Positions 14,624 through 22,308 of a stretch of DNA of 26,543 nucleotides are shown here, one piece after another. Each line of letters begins with the position of its first letter. Within the stretch, counting starts at the first letter, position 1. Source of the DNA: Marivivens sp. Its GTDB lineage: Bacteria; Pseudomonadota; Alphaproteobacteria; Rhodobacterales; Rhodobacteraceae. A program made the position numbers and the translations under genes. The DNA is taken from positions 1 through 26,543 of the forward strand of contig JAHEBR010000007.1 of assembly GCA_024642185.1 (NCBI GenBank). The letters are read 5' to 3'. The notes beneath the pieces are model-generated. The model did no database searches and was not told where the DNA came from. It saw only the letters and a program-made list of their open reading frames with translations.

Positions 14624-16666
14624 TCAGCCCTGCGCCGCGCGCGGCTCGGGGCGGAAGCGGGTCTGATCCGAAATCTGGAAGCGACCGTTGCGGATCTTCA
14701 TGATCCGGCCCTGCCGCAGCAGTGTCCCGAAAGAGCGCAGCCCATCTTCCCGGTTGAATTCGTCCGGCGACAGATCGCGAACCTTCTTCATGATTTGCGG
14801 GCGCGAGAATTCATCGACGCCCTCGACATAGGAGGTATAGGCAGCTGCCGCTTCGAGAAGCTCTGCAAGGCTCGAGGCGCCAACCTCTTCGGCATAATCG
14901 GCAAAGCTGCCGGCGCCGCGCGGGGCCGCCTCTTGCGGGCGTTCGACCGGCTCAGCGCGGCGCGGACGTACGGGCGAGATCGCTGCGGGCGCGGCTTTCG
15001 CCGGATCGATATCGACCCGCTGCGACGCGACAAGGCGCAGCGGCGCGGCGCGCGGGCGCTCGGTGCGTTCGGCACGGGGTTCGCTGCTTTCGGGGCGCGG
15101 GAGGCGGCGCACCGGTCGGATCACAGTGTCGAGGTCCTGACGGAAGGCACTACGCACTTCGGTATTATCGCCGGGCTTTTCACCAAGAGCACGTGCCGCC
15201 TCGGTCGCCGCATAGGCGGCCTTCAGGTGGGCGATCGCGTCGCGGCGAACCTTGTTCTCGGGTTGATCCATCTCGACATCGGTCTGGGACATGATCCGGG
15301 CCATCGCGGCCTCGTCGTCGTCCGGCTCGGCGCCGAGCATCTCGCGGGCGCTTTCGACCGGCGCGACGTCTTCTTCATCGAGGCCGTCATCTTCGAAAGC
15401 CATCTCGTCGGCTTCTTCGTCAGCCTCGTCCTCGTCGGCCCAGGCGAGATCACGCATCAGGGCCGCTTCGTCCTCTTCCGACAATTCGCCGTCGTCGAAC
15501 TCGTTGAAAGCTTCGAGTTCTTCCAGACCGTCAAGTGCGGCCAGATCGGGCGTTTCGTCTTCTTCGTCGTCTTCTGCAGCGATGGCGGCGATCAGATCGG
15601 CATCGTCTTCTTCGCTGGCGTCATCTTCAGCATAGGCTTCCTCGGCGTCATCCTCGGCTTCCATCGCCTCGGTCAGCTGGAAAACTTTGCTGCTGATCGG
15701 TTCTTCGATGGTGCCGTCGGCGGCGAGGTCATCCTCGACCTCATCCCAGCCGTCTTCGTCGTCGTCGAAATCTTCGGCTTCGGCAACTGCGGCCTCATCG
15801 TCTTCGGAGACTTCGTTGAAGTCATAGTCCTCTTCGTCAAGGTCTTCATTGTCGTCGGCGGCAGCGATCAACGCCTCGAGCTCGGCGATGTCTTCTTCGC
15901 TGACCACATCTTCGAGGATTTCCTCGGGTAGCTCGGCCAGAACTTCTTCTGCAGCGACAAAGCCATCCTCTTCGCCAAGATCATCCTCTCCGGTCATCGC
16001 AGCGACGAGGTCGTCCGCGTCCTCGGCAACTGTCGGTAATTCAAAGGCCTGTTCGTCAAAGGACTCGACCGGCTCGGCGACAGCTTCTGCGACGAACTCT
16101 TCCAGTTCATCGTCAAAAGATTGATCGACGACAGGATCAGTCACAACCTCGGCAAGGGATAGGTCTTCGACATAGCTTTCGGAAGCGCCAGCCGCGACGG
16201 AGCGGCCAACGACCGCACGGATGCGTTGAAGTTTGGCGGCGACGCTCTCGGCATCGACGGTGGCGGGCGGCTCGTCGCGCGGTGCCGGCATCGGCGGCAC
16301 ATACATATCTTCGGTGGCTGTCTCGGTGGCGGGCTCGGGGGCGGGCTTGGGCGCGGCCTCGGTCTCGGCACGAACTGGTTGGGGCTCGGGTGCGGCCCGC
16401 GCTTCGTCGGCAATCGCCGCACGCAGGACAATTCCTGACGACTCCATACGCGCCTCGACCCGGCGATCAATCTCGCGCGCTGCAATACGGGCGAGCATAT
16501 CGGCATCCGGCGTTGGCGGTTCGGCACCAAAATATCTGTCGTCTGACGCCAGGTCGCGGAAATACTCCGCAATCGCCTTCATCGTGTCGAAGGAATCGTC
16601 GAAACCTTCGAGCGTGCACGAAAAAGTGCCGTATGAGACGGTCAAAATCTTGCTCGATCCAACCAT
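14624..16666 (-). CDS. Unrecognised 680-residue, strongly acidic protein with compact N- and C-terminal regions
   Basis: I do not recognise a characterised family. The N-terminal region (about 1-85, beginning SKILTVSYGTFSCTLEGF) looks folded: a short strand pair, then helices with the DTMKAIAEYFRDLASDDRYF pattern. Residues about 90-145 are Pro/Ala/Glu-rich. Residues about 165-460 are extremely rich in Asp and Glu with regularly spaced hydrophobics. Around 470-495 a basic helix appears (NKVRRDAIAHLKAAY), followed by an Arg/Pro-rich linker to 585. The last 90 residues resemble a helical domain ending in a winged-helix-like unit: DGLRSFGTLLRQGRIMKI, then RNGRFQIS. There is no signal peptide or membrane segment. 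It is divergent from thiamine diphosphokinase and ends at the shared terminator. Old annotations of similar roseobacter proteins as CheA are, I believe, unsupported, since no histidine kinase motifs are seen. Coding is certain; function is unknown. Confidence 0.85.
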   Translation of the reverse strand: MVGSSKILTVSYGTFSCTLEGFDDSFDTMKAIAEYFRDLASDDRYFGAEPPTPDADMLARIAAREIDRRVEARMESSGIVLRAAIADEARAAPEPQPVRAETEAAPKPAPEPATETATEDMYVPPMPAPRDEPPATVDAESVAAKLQRIRAVVGRSVAAGASESYVEDLSLAEVVTDPVVDQSFDDELEEFVAEAVAEPVESFDEQAFELPTVAEDADDLVAAMTGEDDLGEEDGFVAAEEVLAELPEEILEDVVSEEDIAELEALIAAADDNEDLDEEDYDFNEVSEDDEAAVAEAEDFDDDEDGWDEVEDDLAADGTIEEPISSKVFQLTEAMEAEDDAEEAYAEDDASEEDDADLIAAIAAEDDEEDETPDLAALDGLEELEAFNEFDDGELSEEDEAALMRDLAWADEDEADEEADEMAFEDDGLDEEDVAPVESAREMLGAEPDDDEAAMARIMSQTDVEMDQPENKVRRDAIAHLKAAYAATEAARALGEKPGDNTEVRSAFRQDLDTVIRPVRRLPRPESSEPRAERTERPRAAPLRLVASQRVDIDPAKAAPAAISPVRPRRAEPVERPQEAAPRGAGSFADYAEEVGASSLAELLEAAAAYTSYVEGVDEFSRPQIMKKVRDLSPDEFNREDGLRSFGTLLRQGRIMKIRNGRFQISDQTRFRPEPRAAQG

Positions 16667-16802
16667 TCTTTACTCGCTTTCTGCCGTTCCCACCGCCAGT
16701 CTGTTTATCACCAATTGGTTCGCAACCCGGAACGGAAACGAGATCATGTCGGTGTCATTTTGTGACACTTTTAGGGAATGTTTCCAAAAATGGAGATAAT
16801 GG
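16667..16802. promoter_or_regulatory. Divergent promoter region with a GTGTCA/TGACAC dyad
   Basis: This 136-base, relatively AT-rich spacer lies between the acidic-protein start and the thiamine diphosphokinase start and must contain both promoters. A perfect dyad GTGTCA-N5-TGACAC lies at 16752-16768, and a second small dyad GGAA-TGT-TTCC at 16775-16785. The first is an operator-like element; its 5-base spacer does not fit the CRP or FNR consensus. On the minus strand TTGGAA, 17 bases, then CACAAA is a poor promoter match across the dyad. No TPP riboswitch was recognised. Confidence 0.4.
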
Positions 16803-17477
16803 TTGGCTGATCCGGTTATTGTTCGTTCGGGCGATGCGCTCATTCTTGTAGGCGGCGGACCGATTGTTGCGCAGCTTTTGACTCTCGCCACGACCGTTAC
16901 GCCAAGAATCGCTGCCGCCGACGGTGGCGCCGGTGAAGTGCTCAACGCGGGGCTCGAGCCCGAGGCGATCATCGGCGACATGGACAGTCTCGTGCCCGAG
17001 GCGCGTGCGGCTTTCGCGGACCGACTATATCACATCCCCGAGCAGGAGACGACCGACTTCGAGAAATGCCTCACAAGGATCGAAGCGCCGCTCGTCATCG
17101 GGGTCGGGTTTCTCGGCGGGCGGATGGATCACAGCCTCGCCTCGCTCAACGTTCTGGCGCGGCATCGGGATCGGGCGGTGATCCTCCTGAACGAGGCCGA
17201 TGTCTGCTGCATGGTGCCCGAGGCGGGCCTGCGGCTTTCGCTGCCCGAGGGGATGCGCCTGTCGCTCCTGCCGCTGGGCGCGGCGCGGCTTTGGACCGAA
17301 GGGCTGCGCTGGAATGTCGATGGGGCCGATATGGCACCGGACGGGTTTATCTCGATCTCGAACGAGGTGGCGGGCGAGGTCAGGCTTCGCGCCGAGGGGC
17401 CGGTTCTTCTCGCCGTGCCGCTCGAGGGGTTCGCTCCGGTTGTCAGCGCCGTGCAAGCCGCCTTTCGCGCAGGATGA
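16803..17477 (+). CDS. Thiamine diphosphokinase
   Basis: A 224-residue enzyme converting thiamine and ATP to thiamine diphosphate and AMP. Family motifs are seen: AADGGAGEVLNAGLEPEAII (substrate/ATP-binding Asp), GDMDS, QETTDFEKCL, and GGRMDHSLASLNVL. The second half forms the beta-sandwich domain with ISISNEV near residue 182 (family SN motif). The start is TTG at 16803, chosen because GGAGA lies 6 bases upstream and no in-frame ATG is near; the ATG at 16799 is out of frame and stops after two codons. Its last 35 bases overlap the convergent EamA-type transporter gene. No thiamine biosynthesis or transport gene is adjacent. Confidence 0.92.
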   Translation: MADPVIVRSGDALILVGGGPIVAQLLTLATTVTPRIAAADGGAGEVLNAGLEPEAIIGDMDSLVPEARAAFADRLYHIPEQETTDFEKCLTRIEAPLVIGVGFLGGRMDHSLASLNVLARHRDRAVILLNEADVCCMVPEAGLRLSLPEGMRLSLLPLGAARLWTEGLRWNVDGADMAPDGFISISNEVAGEVRLRAEGPVLLAVPLEGFAPVVSAVQAAFRAG

Positions 17478-18342
17478 TGTAAAGCCCCGCGCCGATCGTC
17501 ACGAGGATGCCAAGCGCAGCAAGGCCATTGGGCAGATCGCGGAATATGAGCCAGCCGATTACCGTGCCGAAGGGGATCTCGAGATACTGCATCGGCGCGA
17601 GGGTCGAGGCCGGGGCATGGCGCAGGCTCCACGTCATCAGAAGGTGCGCGGCGGTGCCGACTGATCCGAGCGCGAGAAGGAGCCAGCCAGTCGTCACGTC
17701 GAAAGCGGCAAGACCGCTGCCCGGCAGGTCGGGCAGGAAGATCAGGACCGGCAAGAGGATGGCGCTGGCCTGAAGTCCGCTCACCGCTTGCAGCGCGACG
17801 GGATCGACCTCTTTGGCAATCTGGCGCGTCACCAGCATGAAGAGGGCGAAGATCACGGCCACGCCCACCGGCAGGAGGGCAGGGGCGCCGACCTCGGCGA
17901 AATTGGGCTGGATGACCAAGAGAGTTCCGGCAAAGCCCACGACCGAGGCCCAGAGCCGATGCGGGCCTACCTCTTCGCCAAGAACGAACCTGCCCAAGAG
18001 CAGCATGATGAAAGGCATGACAAAGGCGATCGCCAACGCATCCGCGAGCGGCAGATAGCGCAGCGAGGTGAACATCGTGCTGATCCCCGCGATATGCAGA
18101 AGCGTGCGCACCGTCACAAGCGCCAGAACCCGCCCGCGCAAGGCCAGCGAGGCGCCGGTCAGAAGCGCAATCGGCAGAAGGATCGCCGCCTGCGCGGCAA
18201 AGCGCGTCAGGACCAGCATCCCCAGATCAAGCCGCGTTCCAAGAACCTTGGCCAAAGCGTCGCCCAAAGGGGCGAGCACGCAAAAGCCCAGCATAAACAG
18301 GATGCCGATAAAGGGCCGGTCGATCTGGGTGTCCCGCAGCAT
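17443..18342 (-). CDS. EamA/DMT-family transporter (copy 1)
   Basis: A 299-residue inner-membrane protein with about ten hydrophobic helices in two EamA repeats. Seen: FIGILFMLGFCVLAPLGDAL at the N-terminus, LPLADALAIAFVMPFIMLLL, and in the second half ASTLAPMQYLEIPFGTVIGW, the usual C-terminal repeat motif. Drug/metabolite-family members move metabolites, amino acids or vitamins; the substrate here cannot be told. The start follows 3 bases after the upstream paralogue's stop and has no ribosome site, so it is probably translated by coupling. Its 3' end overlaps the thiamine diphosphokinase gene by 35 bases on the opposite strand. Confidence 0.9.
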   Translation of the reverse strand: MLRDTQIDRPFIGILFMLGFCVLAPLGDALAKVLGTRLDLGMLVLTRFAAQAAILLPIALLTGASLALRGRVLALVTVRTLLHIAGISTMFTSLRYLPLADALAIAFVMPFIMLLLGRFVLGEEVGPHRLWASVVGFAGTLLVIQPNFAEVGAPALLPVGVAVIFALFMLVTRQIAKEVDPVALQAVSGLQASAILLPVLIFLPDLPGSGLAAFDVTTGWLLLALGSVGTAAHLLMTWSLRHAPASTLAPMQYLEIPFGTVIGWLIFRDLPNGLAALGILVTIGAGLYIILRERRLARR

Positions 18343-18345
18343 TGG

Positions 18346-19284
18346 TCAGGAGGGGCTGCGCGGCGGCGAGACCTGCGGCATCACCACCGACCCGCGCCGC
18401 GCCGTGATCCGCTCGCGGTGGACGATGTAAATGCCCGACAGCGCGATCACGGAGATGCCCGCCCATGTCAGAAGGTTCGGGAAGTCGCTGAAGAACAGAT
18501 AGCCGAGGATCGCCGCGCTGATCAGTTCGAGGTAGTGCAGCGGCGCGAGTGTGGTCGAGGGGGCAAAGCGCAGGGCGTAGGTCATCAACAGATGCGCCAG
18601 CGCCGAGGCCGCTCCGACCATGCCGAGCCACATCCATTCGATCCCGTGGGGCATCACCGGATCGAGCGTCGGCCAATGGGTGAAATCGGCGATCACGATA
18701 AAGGGCAGGCACATGGCGGCGGCCAGCGTCGAGGTGTGGAACTGCATCGCCACTGGATGCAGCTCTCTGGAGAGGCGGCGGGTGATCAGGATATAAAGCG
18801 CGAAGAAAAGCGCCGTTCCCAGCGGGAAAAGGGCCACGGGGCCGAAGGCCACGAAACTCGGCTGGATCACCAGAAGCGAGCCGACAAAGCCCACGGTCGA
18901 GGCAGCGATGCGGCGCGGGCCGACCTCGTCACCGAACATGAACTTGCCGAGGAAGAGCAGGATGAAAGGCTCGACGAAAGCGATGGCCAGCGCGTCGGCA
19001 ATCGGCATCACCTGCACGGCGGCGACGAAACAATAGGTCGAGACGATGAGGTAGATGGCCCGTAGAGCAAGCCGCCCGAGCGAGGCGCGGGGGATGCGCA
19101 GGCTCAGCCCCATCACCAGAAGCACCGGCAGCATGATCGCGCCTTGCACGATGAACCGCGCCAGAGTGATCTGGCCCACAGGGATCGTCGCGGCGGCGGC
19201 TTTCGATCCCACGTCGATGAAGGGCGCGGTCAGGCAGAAGCCGAGCATCAGAACGACGCCGAGGAGAATGCGATCGTGGGTCAT
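18346..19284 (-). CDS. EamA/DMT-family transporter (copy 2)
   Basis: A 312-residue paralogue of the gene immediately downstream, sharing segments such as MLGFC...AP, ADALAIAFV.PFI, GEEVGP or GDEVGP, and LLVIQP at equivalent places. It has about ten membrane helices and a cytoplasmic, basic C-terminal tail (HRERITARRGS). AAGGA lies about 7 bases before the ATG at 19282-19284. It follows the serine dehydratase gene after 34 bases containing a GC palindrome. Tandem copies suggest a local duplication followed by divergence. They could work as separate transporters or as a heterodimer. Substrate unknown. Confidence 0.9.
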   Translation of the reverse strand: MTHDRILLGVVLMLGFCLTAPFIDVGSKAAAATIPVGQITLARFIVQGAIMLPVLLVMGLSLRIPRASLGRLALRAIYLIVSTYCFVAAVQVMPIADALAIAFVEPFILLFLGKFMFGDEVGPRRIAASTVGFVGSLLVIQPSFVAFGPVALFPLGTALFFALYILITRRLSRELHPVAMQFHTSTLAAAMCLPFIVIADFTHWPTLDPVMPHGIEWMWLGMVGAASALAHLLMTYALRFAPSTTLAPLHYLELISAAILGYLFFSDFPNLLTWAGISVIALSGIYIVHRERITARRGSVVMPQVSPPRSPS

Positions 19285-19304
19285 GCCGCGTCCTTGGGGA
19301 TAGC

Positions 19305-19318
19305 GGGCCGCGCGGCCC
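19305..19318 (-). other. 14-bp GC palindrome right after the sdaA stop
   Basis: GGGCCGCGCGGCCC at 19305-19318 is fully self-complementary and can form a five-pair stem with a GCGC loop in the transcript, starting directly after the sdaA stop. No U-run follows, so at most it slows transcription or protects the sdaA 3' end ahead of the transporter genes. Confidence 0.35.
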
Positions 19319-20692
19319 TCAGCAGTTGGGAACGTTGACGGCCAAGCCGCCGAGCGATGTCTCCTTGTATTTCTCGCTCATGTCCACACCTGTTTGCCGC
19401 ATCGTCTCGATGGCGGCGTCGAGGGGGACAAAATGGGTGCCGTCGCCGCGCAGAGCGAGCGAGGCGGCGGAGACCGCCTTGATCGCGCCAAGGCCGTTGC
19501 GCTCGATGCAGGGGATTTGCACAAGGCCCCGGATCGGATCGCAGGTCATGCCGAGGTGATGCTCGAGGGCGATCTCGGCGGCGTTCTCAACCTGTTCGGG
19601 CGTGCCGCCCATCACCGCCGCAAGCCCCGCCGCCGCCATCGCCGAGGCGCTGCCCACTTCGGCCTGACAGCCGCATTCCGCGCCCGAGATCGAGGCGTTG
19701 AACTTGATGAGGCCGCCGATGGCCGCTGCGGTCAGCAGGAAGTCGGGGACCTTGGAGGCGGTCGCGCCCGGCACATGGTCGAGCCAATAGCGGATCGTCG
19801 CCGGGATCACCCCTGCCGCGCCATTGGTCGGCGCGGTGACAACCTGCCCTCCGGCTGCGTTTTCCTCGTTCACCGCCATCGCATAGGTCGACATCCAGTC
19901 GTTGATCGTATGCGGGGCGGAAAGGTTCATCCCGCGCTCGGCCAGAAGCGAGGTGTGAATGCCCTTGGCCCGCCGCTTGACCTTGAGCCCACCGGGCAGG
20001 ATGCCGTCGTTCTCAAGCCCGCGGTTGATGCAGGTGTTCATCACCTCCCAGATGCGGGCGATCCCCGCGTCGAGGTCGGCGCCCTTGCGGCGGCTCAGCT
20101 CGTTCTTGCGCTTCATGTCGGCGACGGTCAGGCCGCTTTCGGCGGCCATGTCGAGCATTTCCTTGGCCGACTTGAAGGGGAAGGGGACGGGCGGGCCGTC
20201 GTCATGGTCCTTGCCCGCGGCCAGTTCCTCTTCGGTCAGGATGAAGCCGCCACCGACCGAATAATAGGTGACTTGGGTGATGACGTCGCCCTCGGCATCG
20301 ACGCCTTTGATGATCATGCCATTGGCATGGCCCGGAAGGTTGGGGCCATAGTCGAAGACGAGGTGCTCTTTGGGGCGAAACTCAAGCGTCGGCAGGCCCT
20401 CGGGAGCCACTGTTCCCTCTGCCGTGATCCGCGCAAGCTCGGCCTCGGCCTTTTCGGCGTCATAGTCGTCGGCTCGAAACCCGGCGAGGCCGAGGATCGA
20501 GGCGCGGTCGGTCGCATGGCCGACGCCGGTGAAGGCGAGGCTGCCGTGCAGGGTCACGCGCAGGCCGGCGACCTTGAAGGGCTGATGCCGCAGGTGATCG
20601 AGAAACCGCGCGCCGGCGACCATCGGGCCGATGGTATGCGACGAAGACGGGCCAACGCCCACCTTGAACATATCGAAGACGGAGAGAAACAT
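19319..20692 (-). CDS. sdaA: L-serine dehydratase (ammonia-lyase), iron-sulfur type
   Basis: A 457-residue single-chain L-serine dehydratase that deaminates serine to pyruvate using a 4Fe-4S cluster instead of pyridoxal phosphate. The beta domain opens with VFDMFKVGVGPSSSHTIGPM (Ser-rich substrate loop). The alpha domain contains APTNGAAG and cysteines at 340 and 342 (GAECGCQAEVG), 384 (GMTCDP) and 395 (IPCIERNG). Three of these would be the cluster ligands. The protein ends in VNVPNC, a C-terminal Cys tail as in E. coli SdaA (454 residues), where it folds into the active site. The ATG at 20690-20692 directly abuts the stop of the upstream GST-family gene, so the two are coupled. Confidence 0.96.
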   Translation of the reverse strand: MFLSVFDMFKVGVGPSSSHTIGPMVAGARFLDHLRHQPFKVAGLRVTLHGSLAFTGVGHATDRASILGLAGFRADDYDAEKAEAELARITAEGTVAPEGLPTLEFRPKEHLVFDYGPNLPGHANGMIIKGVDAEGDVITQVTYYSVGGGFILTEEELAAGKDHDDGPPVPFPFKSAKEMLDMAAESGLTVADMKRKNELSRRKGADLDAGIARIWEVMNTCINRGLENDGILPGGLKVKRRAKGIHTSLLAERGMNLSAPHTINDWMSTYAMAVNEENAAGGQVVTAPTNGAAGVIPATIRYWLDHVPGATASKVPDFLLTAAAIGGLIKFNASISGAECGCQAEVGSASAMAAAGLAAVMGGTPEQVENAAEIALEHHLGMTCDPIRGLVQIPCIERNGLGAIKAVSAASLALRGDGTHFVPLDAAIETMRQTGVDMSEKYKETSLGGLAVNVPNC

Positions 20693-21373
20693 TTAGATCG
20701 GCGATCCTTCGGGGGGATTGGGGAATTCCGGTTCGGAGTAGGGCTTGTCGCCCAAGCCTTCCGCCTCGGCGCAACGGCGCGCGGCTTCGGTCGCCTCAAA
20801 GCGGCGGGCGAAGGCGAGAAGATTGGGATAATCGGTAAGGCTCAGCCAGCCGGGATTATTGCCATAGATCACCGGCCAGCGCAGCATCGGCGCGAGATAG
20901 CAGCCAAGGATCGAGTCTTCGGTGAGCCATGCGGGCGCGGCGTTGTCGAGAAGATGCAGATAGCCCCGGATCTGCCCGTGAATGGCGCGGTCAAGCTCGC
21001 CCATGTGTTCGGGCGACACCAGCCGGTCGGGGTAAAAGAGGATCCGCTCGGCGGCATGGAGCGCATTGGCGAGCCAGAAGAGCCATTTGAGGCCATCGCC
21101 GCGCTCGGGCGTTCCGGGGGCGGGGAAGAGCCTGCCCTCGCGCTCGGAGAGCCACAGGAGAATGGCGGCGGTCTCGAAGAGCGCGCCATCGGGGGTCTCG
21201 AGCGTCGGGATCAGGCCGTTGGGATTGATCGACAGATAGGCGGGCGAAGACTGTTCGCCCTTGGAGCGGTCCAGAAGCCGCACCTCATAGGGCAATTCCA
21301 GCATCTCGAGCGCCAGCCGCACGCAGAGCGAGGCGTTGTCGGGGGCATAGTGGAGGCGGAGCAGATCGGTCAT
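20693..21373 (-). CDS. Glutathione S-transferase family protein
   Basis: A 226-residue cytosolic GST-fold protein. The N-terminal thioredoxin-like domain (about 1-80) has LHYAPDNASLCVRLALEML, where the residue after the first strand is the likely glutathione-activating Ser/Asn position, then NPNGLIPTLETPDG with the conserved cis-Pro, and LFETAAILLWLSE with the glutathione-binding Glu-Thr pair. The helical C-terminal domain follows with DYPNLLAFARRFEA. The class cannot be assigned with confidence. It shares no spacing with sdaA (stop TAA then ATG) and is divergent from rpiA across 143 bases. Proximity to glutathione reductase (22309) may be coincidental, since that gene is on the other strand. 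Confidence 0.88.
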   Translation of the reverse strand: MTDLLRLHYAPDNASLCVRLALEMLELPYEVRLLDRSKGEQSSPAYLSINPNGLIPTLETPDGALFETAAILLWLSEREGRLFPAPGTPERGDGLKWLFWLANALHAAERILFYPDRLVSPEHMGELDRAIHGQIRGYLHLLDNAAPAWLTEDSILGCYLAPMLRWPVIYGNNPGWLSLTDYPNLLAFARRFEATEAARRCAEAEGLGDKPYSEPEFPNPPEGSPI

Positions 21374-21516
21374 GCGCCGAACCTATGGGATTGCTGGCTT
21401 TGCGTCTGCCGGAAAGCGACATTTCCAATCTGAAACCGGAAACGAAGGTCTTCCGCCTCTCGCGCCCGCCGCGCTTCTTTCCTATAAGCGAGGAGGAATC
21501 CTCTTGGAGCTGGCAG

Positions 21517-22305
21517 ATGACCGACAACCTCTCTCCTATCGACAAGGCCAAATTTGTCGCCGCCAAACGCGCGACCCAGTATGTCCAGAGCGGCATGAAG
21601 GTCGGCCTTGGCACCGGCTCGACCGCCGCCTGGCTGGTGAAATGCCTTGGCGAGATGGTGCGCGACGAGGGCCTCAGGATCAAAGGTGTGCCCACCTCGA
21701 CCCGCACCGCCGAACTGGCGCGCGAGGTCGGCATCGAGGTCATCACTCTTGATGAGGCAAAATGGCTTGATGTGACGATCGACGGGGCCGACGAGTTCGA
21801 CGCCGATCTCAACCTGATCAAGGGCGGCGGCGGCGCGCATCTTCAGGAAAAGATCGTGGCGACCGCTTCGGATCAGATGGTGGTGATTGCCGATATCTCC
21901 AAACAGGTCGAAACACTCGGAGCCTTCCCCCTGCCGCTTGAGGTCATTCCTTTCGGCTGGCAGACAACCAAGACGCTTGTTGAAGAGGCGCTGATTGGCC
22001 TTGATGTCCTTGGCCGCAACACCAGCCTTCGGATGAAGGGCGAGGCGCCGTTCATCACCGACGAGGGCAACCACATCCTCGATCTGCATCTCAACCGGAT
22101 CGGCAACGCGCGACAGCTGAGCCTTGTGCTCAATCAAATCCCCGGCGTTGTTGAAAACGGGCTGTTCATTGATATCTGTGACGCGGTGGTGATCGGCTAT
22201 GGCGATGGCCGCGTTGAGGTTCGGGATATCAATGAAGGGACCGTGAGCGAAATGAAGTATGATTTCCTGACCAAGGACAACATCTTCACCGACATCGCGG
22301 ACTAA
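21517..22305 (+). CDS. rpiA: Ribose-5-phosphate isomerase A
   Basis: A 262-residue enzyme interconverting ribose 5-phosphate and ribulose 5-phosphate in the pentose phosphate and Calvin pathways. Motifs: GLGTGSTAAWLV near residue 34, TIDGADEFD near 88, and KGGGGAHLQEKIVA with the catalytic Glu just after it. The length exceeds E. coli RpiA (219), mainly by a C-terminal stretch (EVRDINEGTVSEMKYDFLTK), as in other Rhodobacterales as I recall. I start at the ATG at 21517, with GGAG 7 bases upstream, because translation from 21385 adds an unlikely leader. gor begins 3 bases after the stop with no ribosome site, so they form a coupled pair that supplies reducing power and pentoses. Confidence 0.95.
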   Translation: MTDNLSPIDKAKFVAAKRATQYVQSGMKVGLGTGSTAAWLVKCLGEMVRDEGLRIKGVPTSTRTAELAREVGIEVITLDEAKWLDVTIDGADEFDADLNLIKGGGGAHLQEKIVATASDQMVVIADISKQVETLGAFPLPLEVIPFGWQTTKTLVEEALIGLDVLGRNTSLRMKGEAPFITDEGNHILDLHLNRIGNARQLSLVLNQIPGVVENGLFIDICDAVVIGYGDGRVEVRDINEGTVSEMKYDFLTKDNIFTDIAD

Positions 22306-22308
22306 TCG

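Noticed and set aside
14624..16666. Annotation of the acidic protein as chemotaxis kinase CheA
   Set aside because: No Hpt, dimerisation, ATPase or CheW-like motifs are visible in the translation.
17788..19065. 425-codon plus-strand open frame opposite the EamA transporters
   Set aside because: Low-complexity Arg/His/Gln-rich translation, as expected from reading membrane-protein codons backwards.
19394..21433. 679-codon plus-strand open frame spanning sdaA and the GST-family gene
   Set aside because: Covers two real genes on the other strand, including their junction; composition typical of high-GC shadows.
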